Shown here: positions 16,955 through 25,516 of the stretch, one piece after another
Layout of the letters: each line of letters starts with the position of its first letter
Position numbering within the stretch: the stretch's first letter is position 1
Source: Deltaproteobacteria bacterium
Lineage (GTDB): Bacteria > UBA10199 > JADGCS01
NCBI GenBank assembly: GCA_015228875.1
Contig: JADGCS010000008.1
Coordinates: forward strand, 1 to 62,050
Direction of reading: 5' to 3'
DNA: 62,050 bases
Position numbers and translations under genes: made by a program
The notes under the pieces: model-generated
Databases searched by the model: none
Seen by the model: the letters and a program-made list of their open reading frames with translations, nothing else
What the model was told of the DNA's origin: nothing

Positions 16955-18517
16955 AAAAATTCGTACGAAAACATCGTTATTGGAAGCGGCTTTGGGGGGG
17001 GCATGGTGGCGTATGCCCTGTCAAAGGCTGGTCAGGAAACACTTGTTGTTGACCGTGGTGTCTGGGTACGGCGTGATGAAACCTGTTGGGACGAAAAGGC
17101 CCTGCACCTTGATACACCGCCTCTTTATCAGGGAAAGATCCCCTTTAATGTTGATCAAAAACGGGGCGGCCTTATGGCAACATATCCCTATGAGACTGTG
17201 GGCGGCATGTCCACGTTTTATGGCGGTGTGTCGCTGAGACTCCGTGAATCCGATTTTAAAGGAGAGGTCCATCTGGACTCGTTGGATTCAAACAGTCCCG
17301 TTTCAAAAACGGCATGGCCCTTTCACTATCAGGCGCTCGCACCCTATTACGATGAGGCCGAAAATATCCTTGGTGTTGCTGGTGCCCTGGGAGAGGACAT
17401 CACAGAGCCTGCACGTGGCGCGTATCCACAAGGTTCCTTTAACAAGCTTTCACCGCCTTCGCAGAGGGTTTGGGATGCTGCTCGCAAAATGGGACTCCAC
17501 CCCTGCCGCCTGCCCATGGCGATCAATCTCGATGGCGCACACGGTCAGGGCAAGTGCGTGCTGTGCAACACCTGCGATTATTTTATATGTAAAGTGTGCG
17601 CCAAGAACGATCTTTCCCTCGCTGTATTGCCGTCTGCCATGAAAAACGGGGCAGAGATTCTGGATCAGCATGGCGCTGTGAAGATTGAAATAAAAAATGG
17701 TGCAGCGCAGGGTGTCGTCGTTCTTAATTTAAATACTGGAATGAGGAGGACCATCAAGACAAAGCGGGTCATCCTTGCCTGTGGGGCCATCACCACACCG
17801 CAGATGCTTCTTGTCTCCGGGGTTGATCAACTTTCACCTGCGGGCAAACTCATAGGCCGCTGCCTTATGAGGCACATCAATGGTGTTATGGCGGGGGCGT
17901 TTACGTACAGGACAAATGTGCCCGGGACCCTTCAGAAGATGATTGGGATCCCGGATTTTTATCATGGTGATCCTCTAAAAAAATCTGCCATCAAAGGGCC
18001 GTGGGGTTTGTTGCAGGAGATCGGCCCGTTTGGCAAGGGGTTGATCATGAAACGGGCCCCTTTTGGGTTTAAACATTTTGGTGCCTTTTTCAGGGACAGG
18101 CTTACCAATCTTTTGTGCATTGCTGCCGATGGCCCACAGTACAATAATCGTGTGTATGTCCAACCCGATCGTGTGGACCAGTTTGGTGTCCCTCTCGCAC
18201 AGGTCTATCATCGCTACCACCCCCGTGACTATCAGGTCTTGAGGCTCTTGTGCGGCAAGGCGCGAGAGATCTTGCGCGAGGTTGGTGCCTTCTATGTTCA
18301 CTATGTGCCGATCGAGACCTTTTCGCACGCCTTTGGCACATGCCGCATGGGGAATGACCCCGCATCTTCGGTGACCGATCCACTGGGGCAGGTGTGGGGG
18401 GTAAAAAATCTTGTTATCACAGACGCGAGTTTGCTTCCCTATACGGGGTCGGTCAATCCCAGTCTGACCATTGCCGCAAATGCGCTGAGGATTGGACAGC
18501 ATCTTATTGGAGAATAA
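16952..18517 (+). CDS. GMC-family FAD-dependent oxidoreductase
   Basis: A 521-residue flavoprotein. The N-terminal dinucleotide fold IVIGSGFGGGMVAYALSKAG, the internal substrate domain and the C-terminal GMC_oxred_C region (HAFGTCRMGNDP, then ITDASLLPYTGSVNPSLTIAANALRIG) are clear. GMC enzymes oxidise alcohol groups, often on sugars. A cysteine cluster near residues 195-212 (CVLCNTC..CKVC) suggests an extra metal or cluster site. The frame is open far upstream, over the previous gene, but homology begins just after 16952. TTG 16952, or ATG 16910 inside the repeat, must serve as start; neither has a Shine-Dalgarno sequence. It probably modifies a sugar of the capsule pathway. Confidence 0.82.
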   Translation: MKNSYENIVIGSGFGGGMVAYALSKAGQETLVVDRGVWVRRDETCWDEKALHLDTPPLYQGKIPFNVDQKRGGLMATYPYETVGGMSTFYGGVSLRLRESDFKGEVHLDSLDSNSPVSKTAWPFHYQALAPYYDEAENILGVAGALGEDITEPARGAYPQGSFNKLSPPSQRVWDAARKMGLHPCRLPMAINLDGAHGQGKCVLCNTCDYFICKVCAKNDLSLAVLPSAMKNGAEILDQHGAVKIEIKNGAAQGVVVLNLNTGMRRTIKTKRVILACGAITTPQMLLVSGVDQLSPAGKLIGRCLMRHINGVMAGAFTYRTNVPGTLQKMIGIPDFYHGDPLKKSAIKGPWGLLQEIGPFGKGLIMKRAPFGFKHFGAFFRDRLTNLLCIAADGPQYNNRVYVQPDRVDQFGVPLAQVYHRYHPRDYQVLRLLCGKAREILREVGAFYVHYVPIETFSHAFGTCRMGNDPASSVTDPLGQVWGVKNLVITDASLLPYTGSVNPSLTIAANALRIGQHLIGE

Positions 18518-18526
18518 ATATATGTA

Positions 18527-18747
18527 TAGAACCTAAGTAGGTTTTTTCGACGCGTTTTTGCATCAATATTTTACAAGGTGCCAGCCCGCGTAGGATCTGG
18601 CGCATAGCGCCAAACATGAAACCCTTCATGTTTGATCGCAATGCACTCCGCTTTATGCGGGTTATGAATTTCAAAGTTGACAGAGCGCGGGTGCGCACCT
18701 CGCATGACGAGGAAACTCAACCGCGTCAAAGTCAAGTTAGTAACTTG
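18527..18747 (+). repeat. Full composite repeat, modules B plus A
   Basis: Module B runs from TAGAACCTAAGTAGGTTTTTT (stem AACCT/AGGTT plus T-run) through TGGCGC-ATA-GCGCCA, AACATGAA-ACCC-TTCATGTT and CCGCTTTATGCGG to 18666. Module A follows directly (18667-18747) with the stem CCTCG-CATGA-CGAGG and the end AAGTTAGTAACTTG. It lies between two plus-strand genes; the last G is the first base of a possible GTG start of the Gfo/Idh gene. Confidence 0.9.
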
Positions 18748-18749
18748 TG

Positions 18750-19721
18750 ATGAATACAATACCACACATCTGTTTTTGGGGATACGGCGCTGTTGCCCGT
18801 GCCCATATCAAGCGGCTCAAAAAACTTTTTCCCGCAATCAGGCTTTCCCACGCGAGTCACAACGGACCTCACACGGGGCTCCCATCTTTTGCCAGTTTCG
18901 CGGAATCCGCACTCTCACCCGATGTGGATATTGTTTTTATCACAACACCGCATGCCTATCACTCCGAACTGGGTGTCCTTGCGGCCCGTCATGGTAAACA
19001 CCTGATCATAGAAAAACCTGTGACCCGCACACTTTTTGAACTTGATGATCTGCTTAAGGCGGTAAAGGAGCACGGTGTGCGATGTACAGTCGCCGAAAAT
19101 TATTTTTACAAACCGGCGTATCTGGAGATTAAAAGAATCATCGAAGAGGGGCTGATTGGCACGCCGATGGTCTTGGAGATGGCGCAGACAAAACGGCCCG
19201 CCATCACGGGCTGGCGTACAGATGCAGCGCTTATGGGCGGGGGTGCCCTGCTTGAGGGCGGGGTCCACTGGATAGACGCATTACTGACCATCTGTGGAGG
19301 AAATCCAACAGAGGTCCTTGCGGTGAAACCCGATGTCCCTGTTCAAACCAACATTCCCTTCGAGGACACATCGCTGGTTCTTGCAAAATTTTCAAACGGC
19401 ATGATTGCCAAACTTACTTATTCGTGGCGCATCCCCAATCGTTTTTTTGGTCTTGGTTTGTCCAAGGTGTATGGTTCCGATGGTGTGATCACTTTTGAGA
19501 GTAACGGCCTTTTTCTCTCGGTCTATGGAAAAAAGAAAATAAAAAAAATATTCGCGCCCTTTGGTTTTACAGGTTATCGCGACATGTTAAAAAATTTTGT
19601 AGATGATTATATGAGTGGTCATGACTGGAAACCAGGCATGGACAGGATTTTGATGGAGATGCAATTGATTGATGCGGCTTATCGTTCGATGGAGAGCGGG
19701 AGGTTTGAGCGTCTCGTTTGA
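18750..19721 (+). CDS. Gfo/Idh/MocA-family oxidoreductase
   Basis: A 323-residue NAD(P)-dependent oxidoreductase. The N-terminal Rossmann segment HICFWGYGAVARAHI is a divergent GxGxxA/G motif. IIEKPVTRT holds the EKP motif, and GALLEGGVHWIDALL carries the catalytic-region His of the C-terminal domain. Family members oxidise or reduce nucleotide-sugar or free sugar hydroxyls; here a capsule-sugar step is inferred. ATG 18750 (or GTG 18747) follows the end of the composite repeat with no Shine-Dalgarno sequence, so initiation must use the repeat as leader or be leaderless-like. Confidence 0.87.
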   Translation: MNTIPHICFWGYGAVARAHIKRLKKLFPAIRLSHASHNGPHTGLPSFASFAESALSPDVDIVFITTPHAYHSELGVLAARHGKHLIIEKPVTRTLFELDDLLKAVKEHGVRCTVAENYFYKPAYLEIKRIIEEGLIGTPMVLEMAQTKRPAITGWRTDAALMGGGALLEGGVHWIDALLTICGGNPTEVLAVKPDVPVQTNIPFEDTSLVLAKFSNGMIAKLTYSWRIPNRFFGLGLSKVYGSDGVITFESNGLFLSVYGKKKIKKIFAPFGFTGYRDMLKNFVDDYMSGHDWKPGMDRILMEMQLIDAAYRSMESGRFERLV

Positions 19722-19723
19722 GG

Positions 19724-19747
19724 GCATCTCCTGTCGTTTAGCGTGGT
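19724..19747. repeat. Solo half of the long inverted repeat family
   Basis: GGGCATCTCCTGTCGTTTAG and the next four bases match the right end and flank of the inverted repeat at 2690-2712 at about 20 of 24 positions, without a facing arm. It looks like a remnant or a target-like sequence, between the Gfo/Idh and wzi genes. Confidence 0.5.
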
Positions 19748-19774
19748 TCAATTGCCGTTTGTAGAATAAAAAAT

Positions 19775-21376
19775 ATGAAAAGACTTTTTTACATTCTTAT
19801 TATGACCATGCTGTGCTTGGTGACCACACCATCTGCGCAGGCAAAAGTCGTCGCATCAGACTGGGAATTTCTGGATGACTATCAGCGGCTCATTGCCTGC
19901 GGGGCTGTCAAACGTCCTTTTTTTGGTCAAAGGTTGTGGACCACTCGTGAGATAGCAAGAGAGATCAGGGCCATTGACAGGGAAAATATAAAATCGCGTT
20001 GTACACAAGAGTTTGTGGCAGAGACAATCCGGAGATTGAGTCCCCTCATCACAAGGGAAGAATCAGTTTTAAGCAATAAGCACAGACTGTCTTTAAACCC
20101 CGTCGAGAGTGTGTCTGCAGGCTACAGGCTGATGCCGGGTGGGGACTCTGTTTTTCAGGCCGGTGGGACAGATGCCGTGATCAACACATTCAGGGAGTAT
20201 GAGCAGGGCAGGGTTTTTGGAGTGGGACATCAGTTTTCTGTTCAGACAGAACACGAGCTGTCATGGCTTAAGCAACAACTTGTTGTCCTTCCCCGTTTTG
20301 ATGTTCTCGTTCACAATGAGTTCAATAATGTTGATGATTATCGGTTAACCCTTCAGGAGGCCTATCTTCTCTTTGATCTCTGGAAGCTCACCATACTTGC
20401 CGGAAGGGCCCCTGTTGTTTGGGGGCAGGCCGAACATGGCGGGTTTATTTTTGGCGAAAATGTGCGCCCCCTTGATCATATTCAACTCACACCGACAGAG
20501 GCCTTCAGGTTCCCCTGGTTCTTTAAATATATAGGCGATTTAAAATTCAGTCTCATTTTTGGAACCCTGGGCCCCGAGCAAAGATACCCCTGGCCTTTTT
20601 TTACAGGATTGACTCTTGGATTTAAGCCCCTCAAGTTTATTGAGTTGAATATGTCGCATGTTTTTGAGTTTGGCGGGAATGGCGCAGAGAAGCTGGGGGT
20701 TGAGACATTCATACGCGAGTTTTTTGGATTTATTCCGCATATAGCGAGCACAAGCCCCCGTGGCAGCAACAAGATGTCCGAGATTAACGGCCGATTTTTC
20801 ATTCCACCGCTGATGGGGACAGAGATTTACCTTTCATATTTTATGGATGACGCCAACACGGGGAGTACCAGGGCTTTTAAAAAGCATTTTCTGCACAACA
20901 GTTCTTATCAGGCCGGTGTTGTCTTTACATGTTTTTTGTTTTCCTGTCACGACGAACTCAGGTTGGAATACACCAACTCGTCACCGATTTCCTACAGACA
21001 TACCGAATTTAACAACGGGTGGGTTGTGAATCACAATATTGTGGCAGACCCTTTGGGGTCTAATGGAAACCGCTTTCTGGTCTCATGGAAGCGGGAGTGG
21101 GACCGCAAATATATGACAGGATTGACGGCCCGCTTTGCCAGTCGTGAAAACAAACAGTACGGGGTTGGCACGGATATTCTGGATGTGACAACAACATTCG
21201 ATGGCCCTGCCGAAAAGAGATATTCGATCATCTCTCAACATCACATTCGATTGAGGCATCCCATCAGTCTCAAGTTGGACCTTGGTTACGAGTACATCAG
21301 TAACTATCAATCTGTACCGAGTCGCACAAAAAATTCCTGCCTTTTATCTGCAGAAATGCAGTATAAATTTCGGTAG
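19775..21376 (+). CDS. wzi: Wzi-family capsule assembly outer-membrane protein
   Basis: A 533-residue protein with an N-terminal signal peptide (MKRLFYILIMTMLCLVTTPSAQA). It then has an N-terminal helical part (DDYQRLIACGAVKRP..TTREIARE) and many amphipathic beta strands (LTLQEAYLLFDLWKLTILAGRAPVVWGQ is characteristic). It ends in an aromatic beta-barrel strand, SAEMQYKFR. Wzi proteins are beta-barrel lectins that anchor capsular polysaccharide to the cell surface. Its position at the end of the polysaccharide genes supports capsule rather than O-antigen as the product. A module B repeat with a terminator-like hairpin begins 12 nt after the stop. Confidence 0.85.
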   Translation: MKRLFYILIMTMLCLVTTPSAQAKVVASDWEFLDDYQRLIACGAVKRPFFGQRLWTTREIAREIRAIDRENIKSRCTQEFVAETIRRLSPLITREESVLSNKHRLSLNPVESVSAGYRLMPGGDSVFQAGGTDAVINTFREYEQGRVFGVGHQFSVQTEHELSWLKQQLVVLPRFDVLVHNEFNNVDDYRLTLQEAYLLFDLWKLTILAGRAPVVWGQAEHGGFIFGENVRPLDHIQLTPTEAFRFPWFFKYIGDLKFSLIFGTLGPEQRYPWPFFTGLTLGFKPLKFIELNMSHVFEFGGNGAEKLGVETFIREFFGFIPHIASTSPRGSNKMSEINGRFFIPPLMGTEIYLSYFMDDANTGSTRAFKKHFLHNSSYQAGVVFTCFLFSCHDELRLEYTNSSPISYRHTEFNNGWVVNHNIVADPLGSNGNRFLVSWKREWDRKYMTGLTARFASRENKQYGVGTDILDVTTTFDGPAEKRYSIISQHHIRLRHPISLKLDLGYEYISNYQSVPSRTKNSCLLSAEMQYKFR

Positions 21377-21388
21377 TCATCGTCAGCA

Positions 21389-21525
21389 GAACCTTGGAAG
21401 GTTTTTTCTACGCGTTTCGGCATCAATTTTTGCATGGTGTCCGCCCGCGTAGTGTCTGGCGCATAGCGCCAAACATGAAACTCTTCATGTTTGATCGCAA
21501 TGCACTCCGCTTTATGCGGGTTATG
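21389..21525 (+). repeat. Module B repeat between convergent genes
   Basis: A complete B module: AACCTTGGAAGGTTTTTTC, CTACGCG...CGCGTAG, TGGCGCATAGCGCCA, AACATGAA-ACTC-TTCATGTT, CCGCTTTATGCGG. It fills the gap between wzi and the convergent patatin gene, and its hairpin with T-run could terminate wzi transcription. It is nearly identical to 45393-45530. Confidence 0.9.
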
Positions 21526-21528
21526 TTG

Positions 21529-23706
21529 TTATCTGGCACAAAAGACGCGGTATCTTTCTTTTACATGATTGAGAATGGTTTCAAAATCTTCATCGGCTTT
21601 TTTGATGATGTCTTTGGCCTTTTTGTAATCACCGGATGAAAAGCGCGAGAGATCAGGTGAAAAATAAAAATCGGCGCCATTGGCCTGACGTTCGCCCGCA
21701 TGACCCAGAAAAAGGTAGAGGGACTGCTCGACATCCATCAGTCGGCCAAAGGGCGAATAACGGCTGATGAGTTTTTTGATCCCCTTTTGCGGCTCCGCCC
21801 TGAAGGGGCGTTTTAAGGGGACAACGTTGGAGGCGAGGATGAAATCTGCACCTTCTTCGGCAACAACGCTTGCGGGTACATTGTTGATCACACCGCCGTC
21901 TATGTAACGTGTGTTGTTGTAATAAAATGGCGCAAAGAGCCCTGGAAAGGCGCAGCTTGCGGAGACAGCGCTGCAAATGCGTCCCTGCCTGAAGATTTTT
22001 TCGGTGCTGCGGCGGATATCGAGCGAGACCGTGTAAATGGGGGTTTCCATCTCGTCGATGTCGGTGTGGTTAAGAAACTTTGCCACGGCTTTTCCCAGAG
22101 GGGTCATTGTAAAATGGGATTTTTTTGCCAGTCCTCCCACAAACGAGGCAAGATCAATGAGCATGTCCAGTCCGTCAAGCCCCTTGCTGGCATAACAGCA
22201 GCCGATGACAGACCCAAAACTTGAGCCGGCCAAAAAGTCGACGGGGATCTGTAATTGAGAGAGACGTCTCATTAAGGCAACATGGCCGTAACCCCAGGCC
22301 CCGCCGCCACCGAGTGCCACGCCAACCAGCCTTCGCGTGACCAGGCGGGCGAGACGCTCAAAGCGTCTGTTAAGATTAAGGCCGAGGTCCGCAAACCCGC
22401 TTTGCACTGGCAGATCCGTTAAATCGAGTCTGATCGAGCCGCGCCTGACAATGCCGCATCTTTTGTGGTCGGCGTTCATGATGAGGACGTGTTTTACGAA
22501 CTGGTTGTTGATGCGGGAGTATGGAAAGGGGTCGGACATGTCGTGTGTGAGAAAGACAGAAAGTGCAAACTCGTCGGAGAGTGTCTCGTGAATGGCTGGT
22601 TCAAGGTGTTTGTCCGAGAAAACCAGGATGTATCGGGTGTCTTTGCCTGCATATTCTTTAAAGATGATTTCGCGGGAGACGGGAATTTTTTTTCCGTCAA
22701 TGATTTTGATTTCAAAATCATCGGGACAGTTTTTTTTGATTTCCTGACTGTCCGAAAAATAGACAACCCCGGTCCTCTCATTGTAACAGCGTTCAAGGGC
22801 CTGTTTGATCTGATAACAGATGACACCGGTGTTGTAAGAGGTTCTGTTGATCATCCAGATGAGTTCGGCCTTTTGCTGTGTTGTGTGGCCCACGGCCAGC
22901 CGCTTTTGGGACAGTGTGCCGATGTTTTGCCTGAATGATTTGGAGTGTCTGCAAAGGTCATCAAATTCTTTTTTTCCAATGATGATGATTTCTGAGCGCC
23001 GTAGGGCCCTCACGGAGGCAATTTTAGGGGTGTTGTTGATCAGGGAGATCTCGCCAAAGCAGTTGCCCGCAAACAGGGTCTTGATGGGGTTGTAATTGTC
23101 TTGATCGATTTTGGATAAAATTTCGACAGAACCATTGGCAATAAGGTAGAGACAATCTGCCGATTCTCCCTCGTGACAGACCCACTGACCCTCATTGTAT
23201 TTAACAAGTGTGGAACTTTCGAGCATCCACTGCAGGAGTGAGGGGCTCACTCCCCTGAAGATATGCGATTTTTTTAAAAGGTCTACAAGTTCCCAATAGC
23301 GGCGGGTGAGAGAGAGACGAACGGCGAGTTGTGTTTTGAGTTCTTTGTCCTGATCAAGAATGGCTTCAATAGCGGTGCTGTCCCACGTCAGCAGGGTGAC
23401 ATGACCGATGGATTTAAAATTGGCGCTTTCATTTTCTTTTATAATGGGACCTTTGCCAAAAAGAGCCCCGGGCTTAAGGTTTTTTATAATCTCTGCATCG
23501 TCGTTAAGGCCGGTTCTAAAAATGGCTATTTCTCCGTTGACCAGAAGCCAGGAATTGTTGCTGACCTGGTTTTCGGAGGCGATTAATTGTCCCCCAGGGT
23601 AGCTGACCATTCTGGCACGGGCCGCAATCAGTGCGATCTGCTCACCAGTGAGGGCTCGAAAAAAATAGGAGTTGTTAATAATATCGATAAAGTTATTGTC
23701 TGTCAT
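21529..23706 (-). CDS. NTE-like patatin phospholipase with two cNMP-binding domains
   Basis: A 725-residue protein. Two cyclic-nucleotide-binding domains (about 10-130 and 145-265; the second has the PGG-like EGE and FGEISLINNTPKIASVRA core) precede a linker and a patatin domain (about 460-650). The patatin part has the oxyanion loop GVALGGGGAWGYGH, the nucleophile elbow GSSFGS and the catalytic Asp in DGGVINNVPASV. This layout matches neuropathy-target-esterase-type lysophospholipases at the membrane. The cNMP domains may sense cAMP/cGMP or only be structural. It is divergent from moeA with an 85-nt gap and ends 4 nt from a module B repeat. Confidence 0.9.
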   Translation of the reverse strand: MTDNNFIDIINNSYFFRALTGEQIALIAARARMVSYPGGQLIASENQVSNNSWLLVNGEIAIFRTGLNDDAEIIKNLKPGALFGKGPIIKENESANFKSIGHVTLLTWDSTAIEAILDQDKELKTQLAVRLSLTRRYWELVDLLKKSHIFRGVSPSLLQWMLESSTLVKYNEGQWVCHEGESADCLYLIANGSVEILSKIDQDNYNPIKTLFAGNCFGEISLINNTPKIASVRALRRSEIIIIGKKEFDDLCRHSKSFRQNIGTLSQKRLAVGHTTQQKAELIWMINRTSYNTGVICYQIKQALERCYNERTGVVYFSDSQEIKKNCPDDFEIKIIDGKKIPVSREIIFKEYAGKDTRYILVFSDKHLEPAIHETLSDEFALSVFLTHDMSDPFPYSRINNQFVKHVLIMNADHKRCGIVRRGSIRLDLTDLPVQSGFADLGLNLNRRFERLARLVTRRLVGVALGGGGAWGYGHVALMRRLSQLQIPVDFLAGSSFGSVIGCCYASKGLDGLDMLIDLASFVGGLAKKSHFTMTPLGKAVAKFLNHTDIDEMETPIYTVSLDIRRSTEKIFRQGRICSAVSASCAFPGLFAPFYYNNTRYIDGGVINNVPASVVAEEGADFILASNVVPLKRPFRAEPQKGIKKLISRYSPFGRLMDVEQSLYLFLGHAGERQANGADFYFSPDLSRFSSGDYKKAKDIIKKADEDFETILNHVKERYRVFCAR

Positions 23707-23735
23707 TCCCGCTTATGTATCATTAAACGAAAAAA

Positions 23736-23764
23736 ATGACAATTCTTTGAGAACCGGATATAAC
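23736..23764 (+). promoter_or_regulatory. Candidate sigma-70 promoter for moeA
   Basis: ATGACA (-35, 23736-23741; 5 of 6 to consensus) and TATAAC (-10, 23759-23764; 5 of 6) are separated by exactly 17 bp and end 27 nt before the moeA start, in the divergent gap. Confidence 0.6.
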
Positions 23765-23791
23765 CATCAAAAACAGAGACACGGAGGGAAC

Positions 23792-25003
23792 ATGTTATCC
23801 TGCCACGAGGCAAGACAAATTATCTTATCTGGTCAAATCACTCAGAAGCCGGAATCTGTGCGTCTTAAGGATGCGGGCGGTCTTGTGCTGTCTGCCGCTG
23901 TGCGTTCGCAGACTGATTTGCCGTCATTTTGTGCGGCAGGTATTGATGGCTATGCATTGAGATCGCAGGACACATCAGGTGCTTTAACCACACCTGTGAA
24001 ACTTAAAATTACCGAAGATGTCTTGGCAGGAATGACACCCGACAAAAAAATCACGGCGGGAATTTGCGCCCGAATCACAGCCGGGGCGATGATGCCGGAA
24101 GGTGCTGATGCCGTTGTGGTGCAGGGTGATGTGCAGTGTTTTCAAGACGAAATTTTATTAAACAAGCAGGTGTACGGAGGCTGTTATATCAGACAGCAGG
24201 GCGAGGATGTCAAAAAAGACGAAGTGATCTCCGAGAAAGGACACATCGTCAGTCCTGCAACACTAGGGTTATTTGCAAGCGCCGGCATCGAAACCTGTGT
24301 AGTTTATCCCCGTCCCAAGATTGTGATTATTCCCACAGGCACCGAGCTTGTGTGTCCTGGAAACCCCATCAGTGCCGGTCAGGTTTATGAAAGCAATACT
24401 TATGCACTGGGGGCTGCAGTTAAAGAACTGGGATTTGATTATCTCTCGTGCAATCCGGTTCAGGATGACAGGGCGAAAATTTTCAATTTTTTCAGGATGG
24501 CATTAAAGACAGCCACTCATGTGATTGTGAGCGGGGGCGTCTCGGTCGGCGATCACGATTACACCCGGGCCATTCTTGCAGATTGTAAGGTCGAAGAGGT
24601 CTTCTGGCAGGTGGCACAGCTTCCTGGAAACCGGTTTTTCTATGGCAGACACGATCAAACGCACGTCTTTGCTCTTCCCGGAAATCCGGCCAGTGCGCTG
24701 GTCTGCTTTTATGAGTACATCAGACCGGCTTTGTTAAAATCAATCGGTTATCCGGATGATGCGATTCTGCTCTTGTCCCGAAAGGCTCTCTTGAGCGAGG
24801 CGATTAAAAAAAGAAAGGGCATGACCCAGTTTGCGCGCGGTGTTGTTTTTGAAGAAGACGGCATCTTCAGGGTGAGGTCACTCGAAAAACAGGGGCCGCA
24901 CATCCTGAGCACCTTCGCAAAGGCAAACTGCCTCATTGTTCTCCCCGATGATGTCGACGCCATGCCCGCAGGTGCTGTTGTTGAAGTGCATCTGTTAAAA
25001 TGA
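23792..25003 (+). CDS. moeA: Molybdopterin molybdenumtransferase
   Basis: A 403-residue MoeA that inserts molybdate into adenylated molybdopterin to make the molybdenum cofactor. The N-terminal SCHEARQIIL and GIDGYALRS segments, the domain-III GGVSVGDHDYT motif and the FALPGNPASALVCFYEYIRPAL motif are all typical, and the C-terminal domain IV is present. ATG 23792 with GGAGGG 4 nt upstream is chosen over the upstream extension from 23672, which would overlap the divergent gene. The product would be needed by the molybdoenzyme encoded at 57422-61006. No other cofactor-synthesis gene is in the window. Confidence 0.93.
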   Translation: MLSCHEARQIILSGQITQKPESVRLKDAGGLVLSAAVRSQTDLPSFCAAGIDGYALRSQDTSGALTTPVKLKITEDVLAGMTPDKKITAGICARITAGAMMPEGADAVVVQGDVQCFQDEILLNKQVYGGCYIRQQGEDVKKDEVISEKGHIVSPATLGLFASAGIETCVVYPRPKIVIIPTGTELVCPGNPISAGQVYESNTYALGAAVKELGFDYLSCNPVQDDRAKIFNFFRMALKTATHVIVSGGVSVGDHDYTRAILADCKVEEVFWQVAQLPGNRFFYGRHDQTHVFALPGNPASALVCFYEYIRPALLKSIGYPDDAILLLSRKALLSEAIKKRKGMTQFARGVVFEEDGIFRVRSLEKQGPHILSTFAKANCLIVLPDDVDAMPAGAVVEVHLLK

Positions 25004-25053
25004 TGCCCTGTTTTTTTTAGGAATGCGATCAGGGGGTTGTTTTTTTGTGCTGT

Positions 25054-25485
25054 TTAGTTTTTCCAGAGTGGCAGGCTTGTTTCGCCGTCCATGCCGCGTT
25101 CTAACAACTCTCCCGAGAAAGATGTCAGGGTGTATTCGCAGGCAAAGACGATGGTTCCTTTTGCCAGATGACCGCCGAAGGCCGTGCCATCGTGATCTGC
25201 AAGCGTGACATGCGCATGAACCATGGGGGCGCCGTCTTTTATCGAAACATTGCCCGTAAGATTTAAAATTTCGAGGGGTTTGTTGTATGTGATGTATTCG
25301 TAGACGCGTTTGTCCTGATCGTAAAATCCGACACAGGCCTTTTTAACGGCCCCAATCGCGTCAATGCGGCCCATTTTGATGTTGTTCTCCACGCAGATGC
25401 GGGTGAGTTCATCCAGAAGATCAGCGTTGTGGGTGAGTCTGCCCATAAAGTTTTCTGCAGCTTTGACGTTTCTTAAAATTGTCAT
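25054..25485 (-). CDS. PPC/DUF296 domain protein
   Basis: A 143-residue single-domain protein of the PPC (plants and prokaryotes conserved, DUF296) family. The pattern MVHAHVTLADHDGTAFGGHLAKGTIV with clustered His residues is its hallmark, and GRIDAIGAVKKACVGFYD also fits. Bacterial members form trimers with a probable metal site; some relatives bind DNA, but the bacterial role is unclear. ATG 25485 is used; the open frame to 25605 overlaps the MATE gene and lacks homology. It is co-oriented with the MATE gene upstream (32-nt gap) and convergent with moeA. Confidence 0.83.
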   Translation of the reverse strand: MTILRNVKAAENFMGRLTHNADLLDELTRICVENNIKMGRIDAIGAVKKACVGFYDQDKRVYEYITYNKPLEILNLTGNVSIKDGAPMVHAHVTLADHDGTAFGGHLAKGTIVFACEYTLTSFSGELLERGMDGETSLPLWKN

Positions 25486-25516
25486 AGAGAGACCTCTAAA
25501 AAGTAAAGAGAATGTA

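Noticed and set aside
25004-25053. Possible bidirectional terminator between moeA and the PPC gene
   Set aside because: CCCTG/CAGGG and T-runs are present, but the 19-nt loop and weak stem do not make a convincing terminator.
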